From: an uncultured Bacilli bacterium
GTDB lineage: Bacteria > Bacillota_I > Bacilli_A > RF39 > UBA660
Length of the DNA stretch: 64,000 nucleotides
Direction: 5' to 3'
NCBI GenBank assembly: GCA_947632355.1
Contig: CANROY010000002.1
Location: 3,943 to 67,942 of the forward strand
The notes beneath the pieces are model-generated. The model worked only from the letters and a program-made list of their open reading frames with translations, made no database searches and was not told the origin of the DNA. Position numbers and translations under genes: made by a program. Positions 1 through 8,228 of the stretch are shown here, piece by piece (the first letter of the stretch is position 1; each line of letters starts with the position of its first letter).

Positions 1-315
1 GATACGGTTACGGATTCTTTAGTCGATTACAACGAAACCTATATGATTACTAAGAGTGGTAGTGAAATGAATTTACTTACTTTTGATGGTCGTAATCGTT
101 TATTTGGCTCTTATCAATATTTACATTTTTGTGGACCTTATATAGCAATTATAGATGCTACTAATGATTTTTATGTTTATGCTATCGATCAAAATAAAGA
201 AGTATCCAATCGTCATAGGATTTCTAGTCCGGAAAATATATCTTATAAAGTAGAAAAAGAATATATTCATATTTTTGATGGAGAAGAATTAATAGAAAAT
301 ATTGCAATTTCTTAA
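1..315 (+). CDS. C-terminal part of an unknown protein (cut by window edge)
   Basis: The reading frame is open from the first base of the window and ends at TAA 313-315, so the true start lies outside. An internal ATG at 43 could be read as a start, but it has no good ribosome binding site and the codons before it read normally. The visible 104 residues are rich in Tyr, Phe, Ile and Asp, with alternating hydrophobic stretches that look like beta strands, for example around FCGPYIAIIDATNDFYVY. That would fit a beta-propeller or beta-sandwich tail. I recognise no family. It ends just before the T-box leader, so it is not part of the HD-valS unit. Confidence 0.6.
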   Translation, partial: DTVTDSLVDYNETYMITKSGSEMNLLTFDGRNRLFGSYQYLHFCGPYIAIIDATNDFYVYAIDQNKEVSNRHRISSPENISYKVEKEYIHIFDGEELIENIAIS

Positions 316-324
316 AAAAAAGGG

Positions 325-565
325 TAGAATAAAGAAAAAACAAAGAAACTGAGGAGTACATAACTGGTATTTTAAAGAGAGTTTATGGGTGGTGTAAATA
401 AACAAAGAAAGTTATGGAAGGTAGCAGTGGAGTTGAAATTCTGAAACTAAACTTAAGAATTTCCGTCATCTTAACGTTATAAGAAAATGAAGGGTATACA
501 AAATTTGTATAAAATAAGGTGGTACCGCGGGAAATCTCGTCCTTACATAAAGGAGGAGATTTTTT
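325..565 (+). promoter_or_regulatory. T-box leader upstream of the HD-domain gene and valS (probable valine specifier)
   Basis: The conserved T-box core AAGGTGGTACCGCG lies at 516-529. Upstream is a Stem I-like region with AGAGAG near 376 and a GGGTGGTG distal-loop element near 387. A GTA triplet at 421-423 lies in a GGAAG-GTA-GCAGTGGAGT context that matches the usual specifier-loop layout, so a Val specifier is likely, in agreement with valS downstream. The 5' boundary is approximate. T-boxes sense uncharged tRNA and switch between antiterminator and terminator. The specifier call is inference from the motif layout. Confidence 0.88.
532..565 (+). terminator. T-box terminator whose 3' arm contains the ribosome binding site
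   Basis: The arm AAATCTCGTCCTT (532-544) pairs with AAGGAGGAGATTT (550-562) with one mismatch, followed by T residues that run directly into ATG 566. The AGGAGG at 551-556, nine bases before the start codon, is the ribosome binding site and lies inside the 3' arm. The same hairpin could therefore stop transcription and hide the binding site. Confidence 0.8.
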
Positions 566-1321
566 ATGCTAAATTATGAATTTGTTTTAAAAAAGTTTAA
601 TGATTATGTAGAGCAGTTTGATGTGAAAAATACACCAATTGCTATGAAACGATCACATAGTATTCATACTGCAGATTTAGCAGGAAAGTTAGCCAAGCGA
701 ATGGAATTGGAAGAAGAAAAAATAGAATTTTGTAAAATTCTTGGTTTACTACATGATATCGGGCGTTTTTCTCAATACGAACAAAAAAAGTCGTTTAGTG
801 ATTTAAAAACTAAATTTGATCATGCAAAATATGGCGTAGACTATTTATTTAAAGAAAATCATATTAAAGAGTATGGTATACCTCAAAAGTATTATACTTT
901 AATAGAAAAGGCTATAGAAAACCATAACAAATTAAAAATTGATAAGAACTTAACTGAAGAAGAACAGTTTTATGCTCAATTTATTCGTGATGTTGACAAA
1001 ATTGATATTTTTAGACAAGAAGCAACCTCTTACGAATGGAAATATACAGAACCGGCAACTAAGAAAGTTTTCCATACATTTTTTAAACATCAGTTAATTG
1101 AAGATAAAGAGATTGCAAGTTCAAGTGATGCAATTTTATTACAACTGGCTTTTGTTTATGATATCAATTTTATAGAGTCAATAGAATTATTAAAAGATAC
1201 CGATAATTTAGACTTATTCTTAAGTGTAGTAGAAGTCGATAAAAATTTAGAAGAAGAATTTGAAAGTATTAAAAAAGAATTAGGAATGTTTATAGAAGAA
1301 AGGATGAAAGAGTTATGTTAG
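566..1321 (+). CDS. HD-domain phosphohydrolase
   Basis: A 251-residue HD-superfamily protein, probably a cytosolic metal-dependent phosphohydrolase acting on a nucleotide or nucleotide-like substrate. The signature is visible: HSIHTADLAG (residues 31-40), the HD pair in LLHDIGRF (63-64), DHAKYG, ENHN, and the downstream Asp in RDVDKIDIF. This order of His and Asp residues is typical of the family. The ATG at 566 has an AGGAGG ribosome binding site that sits in the T-box terminator stem. The gene overlaps valS by 7 bases, so the two are probably translationally coupled and both under the valine-type T-box. The substrate cannot be told from sequence. A link to amino-acid starvation nucleotides is only speculation. 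Confidence 0.82.
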   Translation: MLNYEFVLKKFNDYVEQFDVKNTPIAMKRSHSIHTADLAGKLAKRMELEEEKIEFCKILGLLHDIGRFSQYEQKKSFSDLKTKFDHAKYGVDYLFKENHIKEYGIPQKYYTLIEKAIENHNKLKIDKNLTEEEQFYAQFIRDVDKIDIFRQEATSYEWKYTEPATKKVFHTFFKHQLIEDKEIASSSDAILLQLAFVYDINFIESIELLKDTDNLDLFLSVVEVDKNLEEEFESIKKELGMFIEERMKELC

Positions 1322-3846
1322 AGAAAAAATACGATCATAAAATAGTAGAAGAAAATAAATATGACTATTGGAAAAGTCATGGGTATTTCAATAGTGGAAA
1401 CAAACTAAAAACACCCTATACAATTGTTATACCTCCTCCAAATGTTACGGGAAAACTTCATTTAGGACACGCTTGGGATACAACATTACAAGATATTTTG
1501 ATACGTTATAAAAGAATGCAAGGTTTTGATTGTTTATGGCTTCCGGGTATGGACCACGCAGGGATAGCAACACAAGCCAAAGTAGATAAAAAATTAAAAG
1601 ATATGGGGATTAACCCTAGAGAAATGAAAAGAGAGGATTGGCTTCAAAAAGCATGGGAATGGAAAGAAGAGTATGCAGCAAGTATCCACGAGCAATGGGC
1701 AAGACTTGGGTTATCTCTTGATTACAACAAGGAACGTTTTACTCTAGATGATGGGTTATCAGCATCCGTTCGAAAAGTATTCGTGGATTTATATAACAAA
1801 GGTTTAATTTATCGTGGAGAACGTATTATTAACTGGGATCCACTTGCCAAAACGGCTTTATCCAAAGAAGAAGTTGTTATGAAAGAGGATAAGGGAGCTT
1901 TCTATCACTTAAAATACTTTATTGAAGGAAGTGATTCGGAATACTTACGTGTTGCAACCACAAGACCGGAAACTTTATTTGGAGATACAGCCGTTGCGGT
2001 AAATCCTAGAGATGAACGTTACAAAAAGTATATTGGTAAAAATGTAGTTCTTCCAATTGTCAATCGTTTGATTCCCATTATTGGAGATATTCATGCAGAT
2101 CCGGAATTTGGTACAGGTGTTGTTAAAATTACACCAGCCCATGACCCAAATGACTTTGAAGTAGGACTTCGTCATAACTTAGAAAAAATTATTGTCATCA
2201 ATCCGGATGGAACCATGAACGAGAATGCGGGTGCCTATAACGGAATGGATCGTTTCGATTGTCGTGAAGCACTTATAAAAGATTTACAAGAACAAGATTT
2301 ACTCATTGAAATTGAACCTATTACCCATAGTGTTGGACACTCTGAAAGAACCGATGTCGTTATAGAACCTTATCTTTCCAAACAATGGTTTGTTAAAATG
2401 CGTCCGCTTGCAGATAGAGTTTTAGAAAATCAAAAGAATAAGGAAACAAAAGTCCATTTTGTTCCATCAAGATATGAAAAGATTATGAACCATTGGATGG
2501 AAATTACGTACGATTGGTGTATCTCAAGACAATTATGGTGGGGGCATCAAATACCGGCTTGGTATAAGGGAGATGAAATCTACGTTGGAATGGAAGCACC
2601 TAAAGAAGAAGGTTGGGTACAAGATCCGGATGTTTTAGATACTTGGTTTAGTAGTGCTCTATGGCCATTTAGTACGCTTGGTTGGCCAGAAATGACCGAA
2701 GACTTCATGCGTTACTATCCAACGGATTGTTTGGTAACGGGCTATGACATCATTCCATTTTGGGTAAATCGTATGACCTTCCAAGGTTTAGAATTTACAG
2801 GACAAAGACCATTTAAAGATTGCTTAATTCACGGACTTATTCGTGATAAATTAGGTCGTAAATTCTCTAAATCGTTAGGAAATGGCGTTGACCCTATGGA
2901 TATGTGTGAAATCTATGGCGCCGATACCCTAAGATTTTATCTTTCAACGACAGCAAGTAATGGAACGGATATCCGTTTTGATGAAGATAAAATGAAATCC
3001 ACTTGGAACTTTATCAATAAATTATGGAATGCCTCTCGTTTTGTCCTTATGAATATTGAGGATTTAACGGAAGAAAACTATACGTTAGAAAACTTAAAAA
3101 AGGAAGACAAATGGATTTTATCAAAACTCAATAAAACGATTAAAGAAGTTACCAAGTTTATGGATAAATATGAATTTAATAACGCTGGTGCTTCTATCTA
3201 TGACTTTATATGGAATACGTTCTGTGATAAATACATTGAAGTTTCAAAATTTAGTTTAAATGATGCTACAACGAAATCTGTATTACTAGAAGTATTATCC
3301 TCTATTTTAAAAATGCTTCATCCATTTATGCCTTATGTAACAGATGAAATCTATAATTTACTTCCAATTAAAGAAGAAAATATTATGATTAGTACGTATC
3401 CAGTTTATAAAAAAGAATGGGTTTACAAAACAGAGGAAGAAGAAATAGAAGATACTTTCTTATTTATTAAAAACTATCGTAATACCAAAGCCGAAAATAC
3501 TATTACGAATGATTTTAAGATTCAATTTATGAATAAGGAAGATTATTCCTTGATTATAAAAATGTTAAAGTTAGAAGGACACATCATAGAAGAAAGAATA
3601 GATCTTCCTACCTATGTTGTAAAAGCCAACAAGTTTGAAGCGACCATTTATTTTGAAAAAGTTCTAACGGAAGAAGAACAAGAAAATATAAAAAAAGAAA
3701 TAGAAAAATTACAAGCGAGTATTGAACGAAGAAAAAAACTTTTAGCCAATGAAAACTATGTAGCAAAGGCTCCAAAAGAATTGGTAGAAGAAGAAAGACA
3801 AAAATTAAAACTAGAGGAAGAACGTTTAGAAACACTTCAAAAATAA
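1315..3846 (+). CDS. valS: Valyl-tRNA synthetase
   Basis: Class I aminoacyl-tRNA synthetase that charges tRNA-Val. The N-terminal nucleotide-binding signature PPPNVTGKLHLGHAW includes the HIGH-type motif HLGH. The KMSKS-type motif appears as KFSKS at residues 516-520. An editing (CP1) region with TTRPETLFGDTAVAVNP follows the catalytic N-terminus, and the protein ends in the charged coiled-coil arm typical of ValRS (about residues 785-843). At 843 residues it is slightly short for the family but contains all main domains. The ATG at 1315 overlaps the end of the HD gene. Expression is expected to respond to uncharged tRNA-Val through the upstream T-box. Confidence 0.98.
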   Translation: MLEKKYDHKIVEENKYDYWKSHGYFNSGNKLKTPYTIVIPPPNVTGKLHLGHAWDTTLQDILIRYKRMQGFDCLWLPGMDHAGIATQAKVDKKLKDMGINPREMKREDWLQKAWEWKEEYAASIHEQWARLGLSLDYNKERFTLDDGLSASVRKVFVDLYNKGLIYRGERIINWDPLAKTALSKEEVVMKEDKGAFYHLKYFIEGSDSEYLRVATTRPETLFGDTAVAVNPRDERYKKYIGKNVVLPIVNRLIPIIGDIHADPEFGTGVVKITPAHDPNDFEVGLRHNLEKIIVINPDGTMNENAGAYNGMDRFDCREALIKDLQEQDLLIEIEPITHSVGHSERTDVVIEPYLSKQWFVKMRPLADRVLENQKNKETKVHFVPSRYEKIMNHWMEITYDWCISRQLWWGHQIPAWYKGDEIYVGMEAPKEEGWVQDPDVLDTWFSSALWPFSTLGWPEMTEDFMRYYPTDCLVTGYDIIPFWVNRMTFQGLEFTGQRPFKDCLIHGLIRDKLGRKFSKSLGNGVDPMDMCEIYGADTLRFYLSTTASNGTDIRFDEDKMKSTWNFINKLWNASRFVLMNIEDLTEENYTLENLKKEDKWILSKLNKTIKEVTKFMDKYEFNNAGASIYDFIWNTFCDKYIEVSKFSLNDATTKSVLLEVLSSILKMLHPFMPYVTDEIYNLLPIKEENIMISTYPVYKKEWVYKTEEEEIEDTFLFIKNYRNTKAENTITNDFKIQFMNKEDYSLIIKMLKLEGHIIEERIDLPTYVVKANKFEATIYFEKVLTEEEQENIKKEIEKLQASIERRKKLLANENYVAKAPKELVEEERQKLKLEEERLETLQK

Positions 3847-3860
3847 AGAAGTGTTTTTTT
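3831..3860 (+). terminator. Intrinsic terminator of valS
   Basis: AACACTTC (3831-3838) pairs perfectly with GAAGTGTT (3848-3855), followed by a T run to 3860. The 5' arm lies in the last valS codons and the stop codon 3844-3846 is in the loop. Confidence 0.85.
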
Positions 3861-3900
3861 GTGTGGCTTGTGTTATAATAGAACATATGGAGGGTTTTAT

Positions 3901-4875
3901 ATGAAATATCAAGAAATAAAACAAATCTCATTCATTTTAAAGAAAATAAAAAAATATCAACTATCAAATTTATTTGAAAATACATCTTCTTTAATAAAAT
4001 GGATTAAGGGTTTAAATCAAACCCAAATCAATAATTTTTTAAATGTTGATTTAGATAAAATAAAGACACCTAAATGGATATTAATTAATTTAGATTTGTT
4101 AAATGACAATTATTTTTTGCAAGATATAGAACTCATATCGAATGCTGAGCCGGATATTGCAGCACATTTGTTTCGCGCTGCTAAAAATATAGATCCATTA
4201 AGAGAAAAATATGATAATAATCATAGTGAAATTATGAACTTGATTGCAAACGCCTCATCCAAAACAAGAGCAAAATTCTTGACTCAAGCTGCAATGGAAA
4301 CAGGATATGAATCCGATATGGAATTAATTGCCAACGCAAAATCAGATGCAATTGCGGAGATATTATGTAAGCTTACTAGATGTTTTTGTGGACTCAAATG
4401 TAATAGTACTGATGTATTTGCATTAAGTAACAAATATCGTAGTGAATTAGCAAACTTAATTGCCAATGCTAAATCCGATGGGATTGCCCGGGACTTGTAT
4501 TATCTTGGCATAGATGTAGATTTAATAACAAGTGAATATCAGCATGAAGCAATGAATTTTATTGCTAATGCTAAATCCGACTATATTGCACATTGTCTGC
4601 ACGTTATTGCTAAACTTTACCATAGATTCGGAAGTGAATATTGTAAAGCCTATATGGAAATCGTTGCTAATGCGAAATCCGATGAAGAAGCAAAAAAATT
4701 TACAGACTATATCTTCATGTGTTTGAGGATGAATTCTAGTTTAAACGCAATACATAGAGATGTCGATTCAAGTTTAAAGCAATCCATTCTTCTTTCCCTT
4801 AGAAAATTAGAAGAAATAGAAAATATTGAAGAGGAAGCAAAATCAGAAGAAATGGAACGAATTTTAACAAATTAG
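3901..4875 (+). CDS. Helical repeat protein with ANAKSD repeats, function unknown
   Basis: The ATG at 3901 is preceded by GGAGGG and by a -10 TATAAT at 3874-3879. An upstream in-frame ATG at 3859 would place the start before that promoter, so 3901 is preferred (324 residues). The middle of the protein is a run of imperfect repeats of about 30-40 residues. Each contains I-ANAKSD-xIA-xxL or a close variant: SNAEPDIAAHL, IANASSKTRAKFL, IANAKSDAIAEIL, IANAKSDGIARDL, IANAKSDYIAHCL, VANAKSDEEAKKF. Predicted structure is all-helical, like a solenoid scaffold. No signal peptide or membrane segment is visible. The C-terminus is acidic. A weak AGCC/GGCT hairpin with a T run follows the stop. I do not recognise a named family. 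Confidence 0.75.
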   Translation: MKYQEIKQISFILKKIKKYQLSNLFENTSSLIKWIKGLNQTQINNFLNVDLDKIKTPKWILINLDLLNDNYFLQDIELISNAEPDIAAHLFRAAKNIDPLREKYDNNHSEIMNLIANASSKTRAKFLTQAAMETGYESDMELIANAKSDAIAEILCKLTRCFCGLKCNSTDVFALSNKYRSELANLIANAKSDGIARDLYYLGIDVDLITSEYQHEAMNFIANAKSDYIAHCLHVIAKLYHRFGSEYCKAYMEIVANAKSDEEAKKFTDYIFMCLRMNSSLNAIHRDVDSSLKQSILLSLRKLEEIENIEEEAKSEEMERILTN

Positions 4876-4904
4876 CCTTTAGGGCTTTTTTCTTTTTGCT
4901 AAAT

Positions 4905-4933
4905 TTGACATTTGAAGAAAAAAGTGGTAATCT
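4905..4933 (+). promoter_or_regulatory. Sigma-A-type promoter
   Basis: TTGACA at 4905-4910, a 17-base spacer and TAATCT at 4928-4933, upstream of the gene starting at 4963. Confidence 0.7.
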
Positions 4934-4962
4934 AAACACTGTTAAAAAAAGGGGGATTTGTT

Positions 4963-6120
4963 ATGGAAACCATTGACAAATTTAAATTACTTATCATTGA
5001 TTTTATAAATTATTTAGAATATGGATTAAAAAATAAAGTTGTTTTTGACGTGACTTTAAAAAAGGAAATACCTACTCAAGAAATAGAGTATCAATTAAAT
5101 ATTTTAAATAAGTTGCTTGATTTTCTTTCTTTATCTAATCAAGAGGTGAAAGAAAAACAACAAATTTTTATTGATTATCCTTTAATTTCTAGTTTTCTAG
5201 AAGATAAGAAATTTAGTAATCAAGAAAAAATTGAGATTTTTTTCTATTTTATAGAGAAAAATAATATTTCATTTCAAGAGTGTGAAATGGGGAATCCTGT
5301 TTTGATTGATGTGACAAAATTAAGACAACTTTATTCTCCAAATAGTAATCCAGAAGCTTTTGATAAATTAATACAAAAAATAGATTTAAATAAAATTATA
5401 ATTAGTAAAGACTCTCAGCTTTCCAAACAAGAAATTCAAATTAAAAAATACATAATGCAAATATTTGATGACTCTTTAGCTAAAGACAAAATTAGTATTC
5501 AAATGCATACTTCTTTAGATAAACATTATTTCAAAAAGAAAGATACGTATACAGAAAAAGATTTGCAATATATTCGTGTGGCTTTAAAATATTTAGGAAT
5601 TTCTGATAAGGATAGAACGATTATATTAAATAGTTTAAAGAAAAATTTAAAGAAACGTACAGAAGTAGTGGTAGAGGAAAAAAGAAGAAAAGAAGAAACA
5701 TTTGATTATCAAGATGCTTTTCTTAAAGTAAGTGAAGTAGTAGATTTAAAAAATATGTTTCCGAAAAAAAGTTTAACTTTAGAGGAAAGAATCTATTATT
5801 TGGCTTTATTAACAAAAATGAATGTATCAAAAGAAGAACGCTATTTATTTTTAAGAAATTGTGAAATGTATGCCAATATGAATCCGATTGCTATGTATAT
5901 AACGGAATATGAAAAATTAAAGTATTATGAAGAAAAGGTTGGATTACAACAAGAACTTGCTTATTTAGAAGAATTAGCCCAAGAAGCAATGCTATCTAAC
6001 AATGAAGATTATGCTGTTTGGAAGGAAAGCATGCAAGCCGAATTAAAAAAAATCTATGCTTGGATACCCAAAAACTTTGCTTATGAAGTGGAAGAAGCTA
6101 GTAAACTTATCTTAAAGTAG
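4963..6120 (+). CDS. Unknown charged helical protein
   Basis: A 385-residue cytosolic protein, Lys/Glu-rich and mostly helical, with no signal peptide or clear transmembrane segment. The GGGGGA ribosome binding site precedes ATG 4963. A short stretch KKRTEVVVEEKRRKEETF (about residues 230-247) looks like a charged linker between an N-terminal half and a C-terminal helical half ending in a likely coiled coil (YYEEKVGLQQELAYLEELAQ). It is transcribed from its own promoter and stands directly upstream of the heat-shock operon, with no terminator I can identify between them. No family is recognised. Confidence 0.7.
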   Translation: METIDKFKLLIIDFINYLEYGLKNKVVFDVTLKKEIPTQEIEYQLNILNKLLDFLSLSNQEVKEKQQIFIDYPLISSFLEDKKFSNQEKIEIFFYFIEKNNISFQECEMGNPVLIDVTKLRQLYSPNSNPEAFDKLIQKIDLNKIIISKDSQLSKQEIQIKKYIMQIFDDSLAKDKISIQMHTSLDKHYFKKKDTYTEKDLQYIRVALKYLGISDKDRTIILNSLKKNLKKRTEVVVEEKRRKEETFDYQDAFLKVSEVVDLKNMFPKKSLTLEERIYYLALLTKMNVSKEERYLFLRNCEMYANMNPIAMYITEYEKLKYYEEKVGLQQELAYLEELAQEAMLSNNEDYAVWKESMQAELKKIYAWIPKNFAYEVEEASKLILK

Positions 6121-6157
6121 TAGTTTCTTCTTTTAATTTACAAAAAATTTAAAAAAA

Positions 6158-6185
6158 TTAGCACTCATATATTGACAAGTGCTAA
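6158..6185 (+). promoter_or_regulatory. CIRCE-like HrcA operator 1
   Basis: TTAGCACTC (6158-6166) and AAGTGCTAA (6177-6185) form an inverted repeat close to the CIRCE consensus (TTAGCACTC-N9-GAGTGCTAA). The spacer is 10 rather than 9 and one arm base differs. It overlaps the -35 box of the hrcA promoter. Confidence 0.8.
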
Positions 6186-6200
6186 ACATATGATTATAAT
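6172..6200 (+). promoter_or_regulatory. Consensus promoter of the hrcA-dnaK operon
   Basis: TTGACA (6172-6177), an exact 17-base spacer and TATAAT (6195-6200). This is a perfect housekeeping promoter, overlapped by one CIRCE-like operator and followed by a second, so strong transcription is held down by HrcA until stress. Confidence 0.9.
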
Positions 6201-6205
6201 GATAA

Positions 6206-6232
6206 TTAGCAATTGAATATTGCTAGTGCTAA
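6206..6232 (+). promoter_or_regulatory. CIRCE-like HrcA operator 2
   Basis: TTAGCAATT (6206-6214), a 9-base spacer and TAGTGCTAA (6224-6232). It has the exact CIRCE spacing, with 7/9 and 8/9 matches to the consensus arms. It lies just downstream of the -10 box, in the start-site region. Confidence 0.75.
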
Positions 6233-6247
6233 AAAGAAGGTGATAAA

Positions 6248-7270
6248 GTGGACGAAAGACAAAAGGAACTGTTAAAAGCCATTGTAGAGTCGTACATTAA
6301 AACCGTAAAACCGATTGGTTCGAAATCTTTATGCAAAAAGTTTAATTGTTCAAGTGCAACCATTCGTAATGAGATGGCTGTCTTAGAAAATTTAGGGTAT
6401 ATTGAAAAGAACCATATTTCATCAGGAAGAATTCCTAGTGAAGTGGGCTATAAGTATTATGTAGAACATTTAATGAAACCAAAAGAATTAACAGGTGAAG
6501 ATGTTTTAAAACTCCAAACGATATTTAAAAATAATGAGTTAGAACTAAGTGATACGATTAATAAAACCGTGGAAATTATTAGTGAACTTACTCATTACAC
6601 AAGTATTGTTTTAGGAAAAAGTAGTGATGAGAATACATTAAAACAAGTAAGTATAATTCCTATAAGTGATCATAAAATTGTCGCTGTTGTTTGTACCGAT
6701 AAAGGAATTGTAGAAAATAAACAATTTTTACTTGATAATGAAGCCGAAATTAATGAAATTGTGAAAACTTGTGATATTATCAATAAAATGTTAGTAGGAA
6801 CACCTATTAATGATGTAGCACGAAGATTAGAATTTGAAATCAAACCGATTATAAGTCGACAAATTAAGCAGTATGAAGCTGTGTATACTATATTTGCAGA
6901 TGCTTTTAATGATTTTCTAAATAAACGTGGCAATGTACATTTTGGTGGTAAAACTATGATATTTGATGAACCAGAATACAACGATGCCAATGAAATTAAG
7001 CGTTTGGCAAGTAAGTTTGAAGATCAAGATTTCATTCGAAAAATTGAAGAAGAAGATAATAATGGGGATATTAAAATCTATATTGGTGAAGAAACTGAAT
7101 TTGATCCAAATGTTACCATTATTAAAAGTACTTATAAATTAAATGGGGAAGAAGGAACTATTGCCATTGTTGGACCAAAACGAATGGAATATGATCGTGT
7201 CGTTGGGCTTTTAAGTTATTTACAGAAAGCCTTAAATGATTTAGAAAATGAGGGGGATCGTTATGAATAA
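6248..7270 (+). CDS. hrcA: Heat-inducible transcription repressor HrcA
   Basis: HrcA binds CIRCE operators and represses class I heat-shock genes. Its folding depends on chaperone in well-studied relatives. The N-terminal winged helix is clear (residues 1-70: MDERQKELLKAIVESYI, then SSATIRNEMAVLENLGYI and SSGRIPSEVGYKYYV), followed by the GAF-like and dimerisation domains. At 340 residues the length is normal. The start is GTG 6248 with AGAAGGTGA upstream. It is the first gene of the operon it controls, behind two CIRCE-like sites, so it is autoregulated. It overlaps the next gene by 8 bases. Confidence 0.97.
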   Translation: MDERQKELLKAIVESYIKTVKPIGSKSLCKKFNCSSATIRNEMAVLENLGYIEKNHISSGRIPSEVGYKYYVEHLMKPKELTGEDVLKLQTIFKNNELELSDTINKTVEIISELTHYTSIVLGKSSDENTLKQVSIIPISDHKIVAVVCTDKGIVENKQFLLDNEAEINEIVKTCDIINKMLVGTPINDVARRLEFEIKPIISRQIKQYEAVYTIFADAFNDFLNKRGNVHFGGKTMIFDEPEYNDANEIKRLASKFEDQDFIRKIEEEDNNGDIKIYIGEETEFDPNVTIIKSTYKLNGEEGTIAIVGPKRMEYDRVVGLLSYLQKALNDLENEGDRYE

Positions 7271-7661
7271 ATTAGGGGGTTGCTATGAACTGGAATTAAA
7301 TCGTTTGTTTTCAAAACAGGCCGAGAAAAATGTTCTTGTTTATAGCCATAGAAACAACAATCAATGGAATTTATGGCAAAGTGATTCTGGGTTGGTATTA
7401 GGTTTTATTATCAGAAGAGGAATGGCTATTCCTTATCTAACCGGTATCAAAAAAGAATCTTTAGAAAAGTTCTATTGTCAAAATCCTGCTCTGGTTGATG
7501 AGTGGGTCAAAAAAGATATCAAGTACTACTTTGAAGTCTTAAGAGAACTTTTGGAAGAACAAAAATTACAACCGACCGAAGAATATCAGCGAAGCCGTAA
7601 AAAAAAGAAAAATACCCAAATTGAAGGGCAAATGTCCTTAAAAGATTTTGGGATTATATAA
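7263..7661 (+). CDS. Small basic protein of the hrcA operon, possible clamp-binding tail
   Basis: A 132-residue protein between hrcA and grpE. ATG 7263 has GAGGGGGAT at the right distance; an earlier in-frame ATG at 7248 has no ribosome binding site. The first 110 residues look like a compact alpha/beta domain (NVLVYSHRNNNQWNLWQ, GLVLGFIIRRGMAIPYLTG). A basic linker (RSRKKKKN) and a short tail ending in QMSLKDFGII follow. The tail resembles the QxSLxxF type of sliding-clamp-binding peptide, but that is inference from a very short match. It overlaps hrcA by 8 bases, so it is coupled to it and heat-regulated. This position is not part of the standard hrcA-grpE-dnaK-dnaJ order. I do not recognise its family. 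Confidence 0.78.
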   Translation: MNKLGGCYELELNRLFSKQAEKNVLVYSHRNNNQWNLWQSDSGLVLGFIIRRGMAIPYLTGIKKESLEKFYCQNPALVDEWVKKDIKYYFEVLRELLEEQKLQPTEEYQRSRKKKKNTQIEGQMSLKDFGII

Positions 7662-7675
7662 AAGGAGATGCAAAA

Positions 7676-8206
7676 ATGGAACAAGAAGAAGTAAAAAAAG
7701 ATGAACAACAAGAAAAGTTGCAGCAAGAAAAACCAAAGAAAAATAAGCCAAATAAAGAGATTGAAAAATTAAAAAATGAGAATTTGGCCCTCAATGAAAA
7801 AATCTTACGTATTAGTGCAGATGTTCAAAATATGAAAAAAAGGTTAGAAGATGAAATTTCTAGACTGCAAAAATATGAAGGTTTAGAACTCGCAAGAGAA
7901 TTACTTCCAACCATTGATAATTTTGAAAGAGCGATTCAATTAGATGATACAAATCTAAATGATGAACTATCAAAATTCTTAAGTGGTTTCAAAATGATTT
8001 ATGCAAATCTAGTAAATTTACTAAATCAAAAAGAAATCAAAGAAATTGATTGTTTAGGAAAAGAATTTGACCCTACTTTTATGGATGCAGTTTTAACATC
8101 TAAAGAGGAAGGTATTCCTAAAAATCAAGTCATAGAAGTCCTTCAAAAAGGCTATATGTATAAAGATAAATTACTAAGACCTGCCATGGTCAAGGTAAGT
8201 GAATAA
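7676..8206 (+). CDS. grpE: Nucleotide exchange factor GrpE
   Basis: GrpE releases ADP from DnaK. The sequence shows the acidic/basic disordered N-terminus (residues 1-40), the long coiled coil (IEKLKNENLALNEKIL, then ISADVQNMKKRLEDEI), the conserved ELLPTIDNFERAI segment, and the C-terminal beta domain with the family ending (KGYMYKDKLLRPAMVKVSE). At 176 residues the length is normal. An AAAGGAG ribosome binding site precedes ATG 7676. It lies 14 bases after the preceding gene and 22 bases before dnaK, in the HrcA-controlled operon. Confidence 0.96.
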   Translation: MEQEEVKKDEQQEKLQQEKPKKNKPNKEIEKLKNENLALNEKILRISADVQNMKKRLEDEISRLQKYEGLELARELLPTIDNFERAIQLDDTNLNDELSKFLSGFKMIYANLVNLLNQKEIKEIDCLGKEFDPTFMDAVLTSKEEGIPKNQVIEVLQKGYMYKDKLLRPAMVKVSE

Positions 8207-8228
8207 GAAAAGGAAAGGTGAATAAATT

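Noticed and set aside
3608..3931. Minus-strand ORF of 107 codons, Phe/Leu-rich
   Set aside because: It is the complement of the valS coiled coil; hydrophobic composition comes from Lys/Glu codons read backwards. No ribosome binding site.
4140..4700. Regularly spaced similar DNA segments, considered as a CRISPR-like array
   Set aside because: They are imperfect, in one reading frame and encode the ANAKSD protein repeats. No exact repeats with unique spacers.
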